Shown here piece by piece: positions 24,201 to 36,800 of a stretch of DNA of 64,000 bases. The stretch covers positions 57,902 through 121,901 of the forward strand of contig JAULBX010007329.1 of the NCBI GenBank assembly GCA_032358255.1. Reading direction: 5' to 3'. The notes beneath the pieces were generated by a model. That model saw nothing but the letters and a program-made list of their open reading frames with translations. It ran no database searches and was not told the origin of the DNA. How positions within the stretch are numbered: the first letter of the stretch is position 1; every line of letters starts with the position of its first letter. Both the position numbers and the translations under genes were made by a program. This DNA comes from Heterotrichella gracilis. Its lineage: Eukaryota; Sar; Xanthophyceae; Tribonematales; Xanthonemataceae.

Positions 24201-24782
24201 GAAGAGGTTGATTGTGCACCCCCTCGGGGACTGCTTGTTTCAATCCCGTGGGGCACTGCCGTTTTTTGGTATTGTCATACGGTATTTATTTCACATGCGC
24301 CGTACCACAAACGCCCCGTTGCTAGATGTATGCATATGCACTTGACAATTGCTCATCACAACGGCAAGCGTAACAATGGGACATCGATAGCAACAGGTAT
24401 TTTGTAAGTAAAACCAAAATTGAAAAGTCGGGCATTTGTTGTGCAACTCTCACTTGCCAACAGGCTTAAATTGAGTTAATTTACTTTGTTAAACACTCAG
24501 CAGGATGGACCGGGAGATCAACTAATGTGCCCACCACCAAAAATTGAACCAATAAAAGAGTCCTTTCACAGTCCTTATAATCCGCACCAGTATGTCGGCT
24601 TCGTAGCCTGAGTAGCCAAAGAGAGACTCATCGCCTAAGTACTTCGAGAGGGAGGCACCGGCTGGAGCTGCGCGATTGCCCTGGCTCCTGCGATTGCTGA
24701 TCATTGGTGCAAAGCTCTTGCCCTTGCCTGGTGCTGAGCAGCGCAGGTGGGTGGCAGATGGGGCTAGAGCAGCGGTAGCTAC
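21242..24782 (-). CDS. Unrecognised multi-exon gene with hydrophobic segments and Gly-rich tail
   Basis: Minus-strand exons with matching phases are 24782-24588 (VATAALAPS..., basic and Ser/Ala-rich, plausibly part of an organelle presequence), 23979-23763 (charged helical, QEVLSAQRKKAYADF), 22843-22751 (hydrophobic, HVLIDTAVLAICSIPMWF), 22614-22443 (hydrophobic, FLYICGFAVSDLGFQTWF) and 21950-21242 (C-terminal, WAQRILCHPDCYM, YAAALEKYPFAPIHGLP, then a Gly-rich EGEEG/KGEEGMQGPRGKRG tail, TAG stop). The 23763 and 22843 junctions do not match in phase, so at least one exon between 22844 and 23762 is missing from my model, as is the start codon. I do not recognise the family. A membrane protein is suggested by the hydrophobic exons only. 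Confidence 0.55.
21262..21440 (-). repeat. Coding minisatellite behind the Gly-rich tail
   Basis: Imperfect repeats of about 18-27 bp (on the minus strand, ACCAAGGGGGA.GATGCAGGC) encode the GTKGEEGMQ/APRGK-like tail. Glycines recur with collagen-like spacing in places, but the repeat is short and interrupted. Confidence 0.75.
22106..22128. repeat. Perfect 11-bp inverted repeat with 1-nt spacer
   Basis: CCAGCTATCCC, A, GGGATAGCTGG. It lies within an intron of the - gene. Short CCTATAGG.ACCCACT direct repeats follow immediately. Confidence 0.85.
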
Positions 24783-27164
24783 CTGCAAGGGGAGAGGGCA
24801 GCATGGCAGCAGGTGTTTGTGTGTCCTCCCATACAGCATATAGTACATATACAGCCTGTGATTGAGAGACATCACTTTGATGTGTTAGATGTGCTAAAAA
24901 GCTAGCTGTAACGACTTTGCCAGGAAGGAACAAGCAGTAGGCAATAGGCAGGCATCCAGCAAGGTTGTCTAATTAGCTGATCAGTCAACTCTGTAAAGCT
25001 AATTAGAGCAATATCCTAGTAAAGCCAGGGCAACAGGCCAACCAAGGAAACAACTGGTGAGTCAAAAGCTTGATAAAGGTTAAAGGTAGGGTTGACAACG
25101 GGGCCAGTTTAGCCAGTTGGGAACAGACTTTCACCAGTGCCTGCAAATACGCTGTGTTTAACACAGGAACCGACTTGACCAACTGAACTTTAGGCCTGTG
25201 AGGCCATACTGTTACAGGCCTGTGCGCACATGGGAAAACTATGCATGCACAGGTGGAAAACTAGTGGAAGTAGCTAGCAAGCCCAACGTTGCCACACAAC
25301 GCACCTGGGAGCTCGCTGCCGGATATATCCTTCTGGGTTCTTTTCCGATCCCCTGGAACCTGCACAAAAGCGTGGCACCTCAAGCTTGGCGTCAGCTATG
25401 TGAACGCCAATATAGGGAGCTGGCAAAACTAGTGCAGCAGGAGTGGGTTTGAACACGTTTCGGTCCGTTGAACTGGACTGTGGGTTAGCAAAGCCTTGTA
25501 CACCTTTCCAGTCTACCTGTTCCTCTGTCCAGGAGAGCCCGTGCACAGAATATTGGACACGGCAGTCGACATCTTGTTGTTGGAAGGCGGGTTGCAACTG
25601 CTGTAGTTGCTGAGGTGCTCTAGGCCCACCTGCAGTTGCATAGTCAGCTGATGGAAGGTGTCACCAGCACAGAACCAGGCACGCCACTGACTGGACGTGC
25701 AGGAACACAGTGATGGGAATGAACAGCCTGCAAATAGTCTGTTGCCTGTACTCGCAGTGCATGCATGCAGAGGCTGTCAAGTGCACGCAGACCCGTACCT
25801 GAAAGAGGTTCAACCACCAACTGCTGGTCCGGTTGAGCGGTGGTTTGTGAACAATAATCCGTAGTGGGCTTGTCTCGTGCCTAAAACAGCACTGCAGCCT
25901 GTTTCGTGTCTTCATAATCCCCATAGCAGCGATTTGGGCCAAAAGTGCACATGTGCTCAAAGCTTTTTGGTAAATCCCCATGTGACATCCCCCCGGGACG
26001 ACCACAAAAAAATCCCAATAAAGGGAAAGGATAGTAACGCCCACATATCTGCCCATGGTCTTCGATCGGACTGCGGCGGGCTTTTCACCATTATTCTGTT
26101 ATTTTGCCAGAACGGTTAACGCCCACATATGACAGCCCACTGGCAAAAGAGTTATGGAAGACTTGCAAGGACGGTTTGTCTTTGCAAAATGATAGTTACA
26201 ATGTGTCACCTGAGCACGCACTGCTTGAATTTGGCAAAGGTCCAAGCTTGCCATCGCTTGAGCTGCTGCTGCTGCAAGTTGTAAAAACATGTATTGCCAC
26301 TATATACGGTAAATCTTGTAATCTTTTAACTTAAAGTAAGGTAGCGTGTATGAGGGAAGGCGCCAACAGAGTATCATGCCGTACGTTGCAATGTAGTGCA
26401 CAACACAGGTCAATGACATCTTAAACGCGCGCGTAGGTTGGCACTGCTGGGCTGGCAGGCTGCTGAGCGTGTTGCTAGTATTGCAAAAAGCAGAATAATT
26501 TAGGTACTCAGCCTGAGGCTGCTTGAGCAAAAACGCAGGGTACGTAGGGGTAGCAAAATACTGCTGCTAAACAACCTTGTGATATAAGAAGTAGCTGATG
26601 GGGGGGTGCAGTGTGCTGCAGAGTGCAACACACATACATCATGTGACATGCGCATGTATGTGTATTCCGAATACTTAGTAAGACTTGAACGTTGACGGTA
26701 TGACCAATACTGTAGTACTAATTGCGCAGCCTGGACTGAGTATTGCCGTGGCGCTATATGATGCTAAAATAGCAGTTTTAACCTAGTATGGTCCGATTTG
26801 ATCTGAATTGATCTGTCGTCCACAAAAAGAGTGCAACACGTTGCATTATGCATAGCAATAAATTGCAAGCAGAATAAGGTAAGTCTTAGATCTAAGAGGG
26901 AAATTTGGCTTGGCAAAAGTACCTGGTAGTAGCAATCATTGCTAGATTAGAAAGAAAGGGAAGGCATTATGCCTGTATGGATATAGATCTAAATGTCTTA
27001 GAATAAAATGTGACTGTGACCGGCCCGGTGAGTGTGTGTTTTTGCTGCGCATGCGCATCAGCAGAACACAACCTCTTCATAAAGCCTTAATGGGTATGGT
27101 CACTATGGTCACCAGATTTGTGACATTTGCTGGAGGACAGTCGTGCGTAGGGTTGTCAATGGCA
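24783..27164. other. Region with no supportable gene; may hold the 5' end of the - gene
   Basis: The start-codon exon of the gene at 21242-24782 should lie here on the minus strand, but I could not identify it. Other frames have no codon bias or domain content. The right half is relatively AT-rich. Confidence 0.4.
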
Positions 27165-28356
27165 TCAGCGCAAATACCATGTGGAGCCCTCAGCCAGAGG
27201 TGAAACCTCATCCTGCGCAGCCAGCGACATTGCCTGCATGACATTTTCCATGGCCATGCGCCGAGGCACGCTGCTTGATCCCGACTTCTTGCCCGCGGCT
27301 CCTTCATCAAATAGCACGAAGGGACCTGCTGTGCCGAAGCGGCCGTCGCTCACCACGTAATCGCCTGCAAAGCATCTGGAACAGTGGATGAGTAGGTGAA
27401 TCGGTGCCAACGAGGGCTGTGACCAGGTGGGTAAAAAGGTATGGCAATCCCTGATTAATGGTTTTTTTTTAGTAGTAGTATATGCCTGATTATTATCCCT
27501 GATTATTATAATTATTATGATTGGATGGCTATGATCAATGTACTGTAGTCCCCTGTGGTGCCAACCCACTGCGCTAGACCATCCCATAACGGTGGGGTGT
27601 TTAGGGTTTAAGGTGTAGGGTTTAGGGTTTGCTCACCTGTGGCGCCAGCCCACTGCGCCGGTTCATCTACCACTGGGAGGGTGTTTAGGGTTTAGAACTA
27701 CGGATTTAGGGTGAAGGACTCCTCGTTTAGGGTTTGCTCACCTGTGGCGCTATCCCACGGGTAGGGTGTCTAGGGTTTACACCTTAAAAACCTTATCAGG
27801 GTTTAGGGTTTGCTCACCTGTGGCGCCACCCCGTCCACCATGAGTAAAATGTGGGGCTTGCCGCTACGCCAGGTCTGGTAGGGTGTTTAGGGTTTTAGGG
27901 TGCAGGGTTTAGGGTTTGCTCACCTGTGGCGCCTTCCCACTGGGGCACTCCGTCCACCACCGGTAGGGTGTGGGGCTTGCCGCTGCGCCAGGTCTGGCCA
28001 ATCACCCCATGCATGTCGGTCACTGATCGGTCGAAGATGGCGGTGCGAATGTTGACCCACTGCGGGAAGAAAACACAATTAATGGGAAACAATGGGCACA
28101 ACATAAAAACCCATGAATTGGAATTGTGGGAAAATGGAAATAATTGCTTACCCTAAATGGTAGACCCATACACCCAAAACCCTTACCTGGGGTTCGGCGG
28201 TGACTGTGAATGACATGAGGGAGGTGCGCAGGGTGACGCTCTGGTGCCCCCCTTCCTCCCCACCGGCCAGCACCACATCAGCCCCCTTGATGCGCATGGG
28301 CTGAGCATGGGTGAGGTAGGACAGGTAGGCTGTGATGTCCTGATCCTGAACGTTCA
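27165..28356 (-). CDS. Root-cap/LEA-like protein, three 3' exons (5' part unresolved)
   Basis: Exons 28356-28187, 28059-27924 and 27364-27165 (minus) join in phase and end in TGA at 27165. They encode NVQDQDITAYLSYL, a beta-rich SVTLRTSLMSFTVT stretch, WVNIRTAIF, then HGVIGQTWRSGKP followed by GDYVVSDGRFGTAGPF and a Ser/Met-rich tail. From memory, the GVxGQTxR...DYxVxxxxFG pattern resembles the C-terminal part of the plant Root_cap (PF06830) domain; I could not run the comparison. The first exon here begins mid-codon, so upstream exons exist, probably within 28880-29220. Introns contain repeated echoes of the donor edge of exon 28059-27924 and of the acceptor edge of exon 28356-28187. Function in an alga is unknown. 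Confidence 0.7.
27546..27900 (-). repeat. Four echoes of the 3' edge of a root-cap-like exon
   Basis: The words CACCTGTGGCGCC..CCCAC (minus-strand donor edge of exon 28059-27924) recur near 27551, 27637, 27739 and 27818. From the second on they follow a TTTAGGGTTTGCT tract, as does the functional edge at 27910-27935. All lie downstream of the functional exon on the minus strand. Confidence 0.88.
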
Positions 28357-28600
28357 CTGCGCAAGGAAGGCAAGTGATGGGGATTAGGAAAAAAACAAGG
28401 TATTATGAGAAATGATGATGAGATCAAGATAGGTGTCCTGATCCTGGACGTACACTGCGCAAGGAAGACAAGTGATGGGGACTAGGAAAAAAACAAGGGG
28501 ATTATGAGAAATGATGATGAGATCAAGATAGGTAGGATGTGATGTCCTGATCCTGGACGTACACTGCACAAGGAAGACAAGTGATGGGGGTTAGGAAAAA
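28330..28600 (-). repeat. Three-copy ~105-bp tandem echo of the 5' edge of exon 28356-28187
   Basis: TGATGTCCTGATCCTG.ACGT.CACTGC (exon start and acceptor on the minus strand), followed by CAAGTGATGGGG.TTAGG and an AAATGATGATGAGATCAAGATAGG block, is repeated. Copies start near 28334, 28433 and 28541. Only the first is in the functional exon; the other two lie upstream of it on the minus strand. Confidence 0.9.
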
Positions 28601-28879
28601 TGCAAGGGGATTATGAAAGTTTGAGGGGATCAGGGCACCGCTGGGCTGACGCAACAGGCGCTGTGGGTAGAGGGGATACAGGGTGGTGGTGGTTGGTGCA
28701 GAGCTTATGCCCTAGGCTAGGGTCTTCCAGGATGAAGCCCATATGGCCAGGCATGCACATATTGCAACACCTGATCTTATCTCTGGTTGAAGTGGCACAT
28801 ATTGCCAATTTGACACATATTGCCAGGGGCCCTAAACCCTATACCCTAAACCCCAGTCGGCAAAACAGGGTTTAGGGTT

Positions 28880-29220
28880 TCAGGGTGCGCATGAGCGCAG
28901 CGCAGTTGAGTGTGTATCCCATCAGCAGTGCGCAGCATCTGCCCATCTGCCACATTGGAAACAGTGTCAGTTAAGCCCTGGCTCTAGGACTGGGGTGAGG
29001 CATACCCAGACATGCTAACCTGGCAAAAAAAGCTGGAAAGCAAGTACTGACTTCGTGCGCAGCATCATTAAGGAAGGCAGCGTAGCTGGCTGAACCAACA
29101 CACAGATCAGCAAAGTGCAGGTGTGCAGGCGAAGCAGGGGCATTCCCCAAAGCTAGGCGCTGGTTGGTTACACTGATCACTTCCAATTGCCAATGCGGCA
29201 TCGCAAGGTCACTTCACATT
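28880..29220 (-). other. Possible upstream exons of the root-cap-like gene
   Basis: Two minus-strand stretches look coding: about 29210-29045 (WQLEVISVTNQRLALGN...YAAFLNDAAHE, followed by a GTCAGT donor) and about 28957-28890 (GQMLRTADGIHTQLRCAHA after a GTGGCAG acceptor). I could not find a donor for the second that restores phase into 28356, so they are not joined to the gene. Confidence 0.4.
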
Positions 29221-29392
29221 GCATGACAGCTTTCACGTTAAACCCTACACCCTGACCCATAATCCCTAAACCCTAACTTAGGGCCTACGGCCTGAACCCT
29301 ACACCGTGCGGCTCCGCGGTGACCGTAAATGACAACCCTAAGAGTACACTGCCTTAGGGTTCAGGGTTGAGGCTCTAGGGTTGATGCTAAAC

Positions 29393-29592
29393 CCTTACCT
29401 GGGGCTCGGTGGCAATTGGGATTCTTGTGAGGATGACTGAGTGAGGTGCGCAGGGTGTGGGCCCCGCCTCAGTCACGGCGGCTGTTGGCAGCATTACGTC
29501 AGTCCCCTGATGCGCATGGGCTAGGTTGTTGGGACAGGTAGGATGGCGTGTCCTGATCCTCACCGAGACACACTGTGCACCCTGCGCAAGGG
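29393..29592 (-). repeat. Nearly full-length decayed copy of exon 28356-28187
   Basis: The segment aligns along the whole functional exon, including both splice edges (CTTACCTGGGG.TCGG at one end, GATCCT...CTGCGCAAGG at the other), but has indels and substitutions. It lies about 1.05 kb upstream on the minus strand. Confidence 0.85.
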
Positions 29593-30850
29593 TCACAAAA
29601 CGTAGGGATACAAATAATAGGCCCTCAAAAAGTAAGGATCAGCATATAAACTGCTAGTCAATTCATCACCCTTCATAGGTCGACAAGGGGGGAAGCGCAG
29701 AGCGCCAGGGGATTTATGGAACTTAGTGAGTTTCATGCAGTAGGAGGTCAATAATTGCGAGGAGTTAGAACTGCTTGTGGGTTGGATGCTGATGCAGTGG
29801 ACTCGATGGACAGAGGCATTTGAAATGTTGCGTGCTTTTTCTGCAGGTTGGGAAACTCTATTTCAGAAAGTGGTGCAGGGGACTGTCATTTAAACCAGGG
29901 GTGTTAATATATAAACCAGGGTTAAACCTTTTAGTCCCCCCTGAGAGGCTCGTGATGGTGATGTTCCCCACGCCACATCAGTGCGTTCGCTATAGCAGCA
30001 CAGGCCTACTCCAGATTTGTTATCCAAGCACCTCGTCCCTTAACCCACACACGCAGTTACCCCAAAGCGGTGCCAAGCTTTCTTCGGGACATGGACATAT
30101 GTGTATATGCATGCATTGATCATTCGCGACACCTGCATGATCCTCGCGTTTCTCGTGATACCAGGCTGTCTTGAGCATCGCCACCACTATTAAGGAGCCA
30201 TTCGACGGCAGTGATCGCGAGGATTGGCCTGGACCTCGAGTCGAGCACCCCAGCAGTGGGGTGGGCTGGTGAATAAGTTGGGACCATAAACACGCAGTTT
30301 TGAGAGCTGACGGAGCATCACACGACCTGTGCAAGGCAAGTCGTGGTGCACCTTTCCCTCAAAAAGGCCTTTTTCGTGAAGTGGGCTGGCGCGCTTGCAG
30401 TTTGCCACTTGCCATTTGGTGCATGCTTTGCATAGCCATAGTGGACGCAGGGACAGCCAGCAGTCAGGCCTGCACAAGGGGCGCCCAGAAGCCCAAACCT
30501 GGCACTGGTTACACCACTCGAAGACCTAGCGAGTTGTGAAGGGGTTAGCCCAGTTGATGTGACCGCAAAGTAGCCTTTTGTGGCGGGGCTTGCATGCCCG
30601 CTGAGGCCACAGCCACAGTCCAGGGTAGACCTGCCACAATAGAACCACGCTGATCCCTTGAAACCCACCCCAACTTGCCTCTCATCAATATACGCTGAGC
30701 CTGTTGGGTTGCAGCCTCCAGGCTGCGAGCTAGCACTTCTGCGAGCTCAGCACCACTGCACTGCACCCCACAGGCTTGGCCCCAGTGTGTCACCAATACA
30801 CTCCACACCGCTGCAGGCGGGCGCCCGCCTCTACCCGCCTCTACACAGCT
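29593..30850. other. Intergenic stretch between divergent genes
   Basis: It lies upstream of both the root-cap-like gene (-) and the alpha/beta hydrolase (+), so it should hold their promoters. Overlapping frames at 30300-30800 lack bias or domains. No element was recognised. Confidence 0.45.
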
Positions 30851-33800
30851 ATGCAGCCGTCACGGCACGGGCGCCGGGGGGTGGGTGTACCCCACGCGTG
30901 GCGGGCAGCGCTTGCCTTGCTCCTTGCAACCCTGCAGCCGGCGCTCTCCGCCCCAGTCTATAAGGTATGTACGCTGCTTGTGAAAGGGTGTGGTTGCCGT
31001 GCTTCCATGTTGTGGAGGTGTTTCTGTAGTGAGCGCCAAAAATCACTGCTGCTATACCTCACATGTACTCTATGAAAGAGGAAAAAGAATGTGTGCACCT
31101 CCCTACACCCTTTGATGTCCCTTGCACCCACTCGAAACCCTAAACCTTCCACTGCAAACCCTAAAGCAAAACCCTGTTGCGTGTCCCTCCTGCAGCCCAT
31201 TGATGGCAGGGGTTTTATGTATGAGAAGCCAGCAGGGGAGGCTTCCTTGCACGCAGCTGCTATACCTCACAATGTACTGTTTGAAAGAGGGGAATAAATG
31301 TGCATGCGCCTCCCTACACCCTTTGATATCCCTCGCGCACACCCTAAACCCTCAACCTTCAACTCCAAACCCTAATGACAACTCTACTGCCTGCAGCCCA
31401 TTGATGGCAGGGATGTGATGTACGAGAAACCAGCAGGGGAGGTAAAGGGGGTGGTGTTTTTGGCGCACGGCTGCTCGCACGCTGGGACCGACTTCTGGGA
31501 TGCATCCGACGCCTGCCCCCAGTGCCTAGGTACAGGAAAACCCTTAGAAAATGACCCAAACCCTTGTATAATGGGACCAATCTTACAGCTGCCATAAGTG
31601 CCTAGGTACGGTAAAACCCTGAAAGGGAACCGAAAAGTTTAGTCCCTGAATCTGGCGCACGACTGCTCCCACGCGGGGACCGACTTCTGGGATGCATCCG
31701 ACACCTGCCCCCAGTGCCTAGGTACGATAAAACCCTAAAACCTAACCCTAAACCCTGGGCCCTGAACTCTGAACCCTGAACCCTAGGCTGGAGACCGCCT
31801 TTGCTTCCAGCATATGCCCTAAAGTTTGAGCGGCTAGGTATGGTAAAACCCTAAGGAGAGGACCCAAACTCTTGTCTCATGGGACCAATCTTACAGCTGC
31901 CTCGAGTGCGGTGAAACCCTGATAGAGGACCCCAATGTCCAGTCTTTGTTGTCAACACCCCATTTAGGGTTTCGAGGCCCGCCAGCGTAGCGCTGCCCGG
32001 GGGAAAGCGCATGGTGCAGCGATGCCCGGCGCAGCGCCCCACCTGTGCAGTGTGTAGGGTTCATGGTTGAGGTTTTGGGGTGTTGAGCGGCACAGCTCCA
32101 TCCCTGGCCAACAAGTGGCCCACACACTGGTTTCCACTGTGCAGGGCTGCCCAAAGGAACACGCATCGTGCAGCGGCTACAAACCCTAAACCCCAACCCC
32201 AAACCCTAAACATATTCCCTGGTTTCCACTGTGCAGGGCTGCCCGAGGAAAAACAGATTGTGCAGCGGCTGCTTGCGCGCGGCTATGTGCCCCAAACCCT
32301 AAACCCTAACTATACCCTGGTTTCTCCTGTAGGGCTGCCAGAGGAAAAGCGCATCGTGCAGCGATTGCTGGCGCGGGGCTATGTGCCCCTGGCCATCTCC
32401 AGTGCGGACCGAGCTGGTACCCGGTGCTGGGACATCCAGATACCGCTGTCAGACTCCGCCGACGTGCCCTTTGTGAGTGAATGGTACAAAGGCTAGCACA
32501 TCATTGGGACTTGAATGAACTGCGTAACGCTGGTGTCAAGAACCTGAAATTGCTCAAAATGGTGGGGAATTGGTGCATGGCAAGGTACCCGTGGCCATCT
32601 CCAGTGCAGACCGGGGGGGCATGAGTTGTTGGGACATCCAGCTGCCTCTGTCGGACCATGGTGCGCCCAGCGCATACAGCGGCGGCCATCATCCATGGTG
32701 GTGGATGATGATCCACCACCATCGTCAGGTGGTGGATTCAGGTGAATCCACCACCTGAATCCACAGGGACAGGTGGATTCCCTGTGCCACAAGAATGATG
32801 AGAACGTAAGACACAACCCTACCTAAAGCAGAACCCTATTTAATACCCTAATCTGCATTGTGGCTCTACAGGTTGTCAAGGTGCTGAAGCAGATACGCGC
32901 AGAGGAGTCTTGGGAAGCGCTGCCGCTGTATGCGCTGGGCGCCTCTTCGGGTGGATACCTGGTCATGGCGCTGCCATTTGCCATACACCTGGATGGCGTG
33001 TGCCCGCAGGTAGGGTTTTTTGCCTTTTCATTTTAGGGTAATCTCTATTAGGGTATACCTCATTGGGTGGGTATCTGGTCATGGCGCCGCCCTTTGCCAT
33101 ACTGCTGGATGGCGTGTGCCCTCAGGTAGGGTATTTGCCTTTCACCCCTTTGGGTAATGTCTGTTAGGGTAATTCCCCCTTAATACCGGCATGCTGTCCT
33201 TGGACTAGTTCCACTGGATTATACACCATCCAGTGGACCCAGACACCGGAGGTAACTAAAGGTATGCAGGGTACGTCGATCTGCCAACGCACCTTATCAA
33301 TATCATCATTGCTCTGTTGTTTATCTGGAAATCTCATCCATCTTTTGTGCCCGAGGATCGCATGATCGTCATGCCCGCCTCGAGGCTCGATTGCGCGGGG
33401 GAGAGGAATCATAGTTTTTAAATATCATTGTGTCTCCATTTTCAAATATATATCCAAAATCTGATCTTTTTTTGTGCTTGCAGATTGCCGCCATGCCTGC
33501 CTCGGGCCTGGAGCGCGCGGGCGACATCCGCACCTACCCCCCCACCCTGTTTGTGCACATGCCGCGGGACCAGAAGACCCTGCACGCGGTCAAAATGGTG
33601 CTGTCGGTGTTGAAACACAAGGTGAGGGAAGTGGAGGCGCCTCGCGATGTAGTGAGTGTAGGAATAAGAACAAAACGCGTCCTGTGCTCTATTGCCTGGC
33701 ATTTTCAAGGGGATGTAACATTGAAGGGAAAGCCCAGAAGCCAGGGGACTAGCCCCTTCTTGTGACATTGTCTGCCCCACCCTTTGCACAGCATACCAGT

Positions 33801-36800
33801 TGCCGAGGTTGGAAGTGCGGCCCTGCCTCGCAACGCCGCCTACTTTTCAGATTGTAAGGATGCCTCCCTCCCCCGCTTTCCCATGTCTTAAAACATGTAA
33901 TGGGGTAGAAACCCTTCCGGCAACCCTTTGCAATGTGCGTAACCCCATCATTGGCCCCCCTTCCCCACCCCCTGCAGTCCATCCCAGTTGGGAGATCGAG
34001 GTGCGGCCCCTGGCCATCAACGCCACCTACGTTTCAGGGGGAAAAAATGAAATTACGCTCTATTGAGCGTGAAAAAATACCATATAAATGGTACAATGGA
34101 ATGGGGCTGGAATTTTAAGCATGTTAAGTCTCAGAGTACCCACCTTGCCCGGCCCTCAACACCACCAACTCCACCCCCTCGCCTTGCAGAGCATCCCCGT
34201 TGCCGAGATCGAGGTGCGGCCCCTGGGCATCAACGCCACCTACTTGGCGGACCGCATCGATGGTTTCCCCCCTGAGAAATCCAAGGCAATTTTCGACATC
34301 TTCATGCAATCCCACATGCTGAACGAGGACGGGACCCTCATCGAAAACCCTAGGTGCGGTGAGAAAACCCTAAACCCGCTGCTGGGGGAGAATGGAACCC
34401 GATGTGCGTCCTGGGTGCATTGGCGTGCGCTGGATGAAAACCCTACAACCTAGACATGCAGAACATGTCAACAGGCCGCCACGACAAGGTGCTGTGGGGG
34501 GTGCCGGTAGTAAACTCTAAAAATAAAATAAATAAATAATAAATAATAAATAAACAAAAATAATGAAACTAATAAAAAATTGGACGGGCACAGGGGGGTC
34601 AGCGCCTGCACCTGACTCTCACCCTGCACCTACAAGCCTGCCAGGCCTGCTGTTGCCAACCCCGAGACCCTAGACTTTGAACCCTACACATTATGTAGTA
34701 AATACCCCCCAAACCCTAACCTGGGGCCTTGTTGCGCACAGGGCCGTGGCCACCTACTGGCAGACCACGATCAAGGACATAGTGCGACCCTGGGCGCAGT
34801 GTTTTGGCAACCCTAAACCCTAAACCCTAAACAGGCAGTTTCAAACCCTACACCTTACACCCAAAACCAACACCCTTAAACCACCCAAAACCCTAACCTG
34901 GGATCTACTGAGTCCAGGGCCTTGACCACCTACTGGCAGACCATGATCAAGGATATCGTGCCACCCTACACCCGAACCCTATACCCTAAACTGCCCCAAA
35001 ACCCTAAATTGGGGTTTGTTGCACGCAGGGGCGTGGCCACCTACTGGCAGACCATGATCAAGGACATTGTGCCCCCCGGGATCAGCCTGGTTGCGGATGG
35101 CAGTGCAATCTTTGAGGAGCTGAACGTGGCATATGCAAGTGCGTGCCCAAACCCTTAACCCTAAACCCTGAACCCTACACAGCCCTTTCACGTATATGCA
35201 AGTGCGGTCGGGTGGTAAACCCTAGACATTAAACCCTTGAATCCTAAGGTCAGCCTGATTGCGGATGCAATCTTTGAGGAACTGAACGTGGCGTGTTCAA
35301 GTACGTGCCAAACCCTCAAACCCTAATCTCTAGACCCTGCAATCCTGAACCCTAAACCCTAGGGTCAGCCTGGTTGCGGATGGCAGTGCAATCTCTGAGG
35401 AGCTGAACGTGGCATATGCGAGTGCGTGCCCAAAACCCTTAAACCCAAATTCCTATACTATAAATTCCAAACCCTAAACCCTAGGGTCAGCCTGGTTGCA
35501 AATGCCAATGCGGAGCTGAATGTGGCATATGCAAGTGCGTGCTTAGAACCTAGTTTCTAGACCCTAAACCCTAGACCCTAGGGTCAGCCTGGTTGCGAAT
35601 GGCAGTGCAATCTCTGAGGAGCTGAACGTGGCGTTTGCAAGTGGGTTCCTGAACCCTAAACCTAGTCCACACCCTGAACCCTACTCAGCCCTTTCAGGTA
35701 CATGCAAGTGGGTTGGGGTTGTACACCCTAAGCTGTGCATTCCAAACCCTAATCCCTAAACCCTAGGGACAGCCTGGCTGCGGATGCGACCTTGAAGCTT
35801 TGCTAGAGGGGGACCTCAAATGGTGGAGCGCGACCACCCATAATCCCCAAGTATGAATGCATAACCCTAAACTTTAACCTTGAGATCTTGTAAATTCCCC
35901 CTGTTTTCTGTGTATTATTTGTTAAAGGGCCTCAACCAAATCCCGCAGGCCACGAGATAGTGAGCGACTACACTGAAGACATGTTGGATTTCTTTGAGGC
36001 AAAGGGGGATCTGAAGATCGTGGAGCGGGACCACCCCGAGTCGGTCCTGGTGGCACACGGCGCCTTCACGTACGGCCACATGCACACAACGGCATACTGA
36101 CCAGGCACGTTGACTAATGTAATCAAGGCGCTAAAACGCGGCCCTTTGCATTAGCGGCCAAGCGCCCGTTACATTGCCTTTTTCTGTGTCTCAACACTGA
36201 AAATTCTGCGAGAAAGGCGTTTTTTCTTGGCCCACGGCGCCTTCACGTACGGCCACATGCACACAACGGCATACTGACCAGGCACGTTGAACCGATGTAA
36301 TCAAGGCACCAAAACGCGGCCAAGGCATGAGTGGCCAAGCGCCCCGTTGCATTCCCGTTTTTTTTGTGTCCCAGCGCCGTCTCTACCAAAAATTGTGCAA
36401 AAAAAAGGTTATTTTCTTGGCCCACGGCGCCTTCGCGTAAGGCCACATGCACACCACGGCATACTGAACAGGCACGTTGAACCAATGTAATCAAGGCGCC
36501 AAACGTGGCCATTGCATTACTGGCAGCGCACCCTCCACATCGCTGTTTTTTCTCCCTTTACTTTGGAGATTACTCAAATATCGCCATTTTTGGCACATGG
36601 CGCCTAACCGTACGGCCACATGCACACAACGGCTAGTGTGGCTAATGTTTTAACATTAAAATGCCATTGCCGGGGGGCAGCAGCAGCTTCAGTAAATTAC
36701 AAGATTACAAGATTCATTTGACAGTCACATTCAGTGCAACATAAATACTACAAGATTTTTTGATGCATGTATTGATATTCCCCTTACTTTTCCCTTGATA

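Noticed and set aside
36098-36100. TGA as the only end of the hydrolase gene
   Set aside because: A GTACGG donor at 36070 and an acceptor at 36830-36831 join in phase to a 129-codon open, GC-biased exon; the short end is kept only as an alternative.
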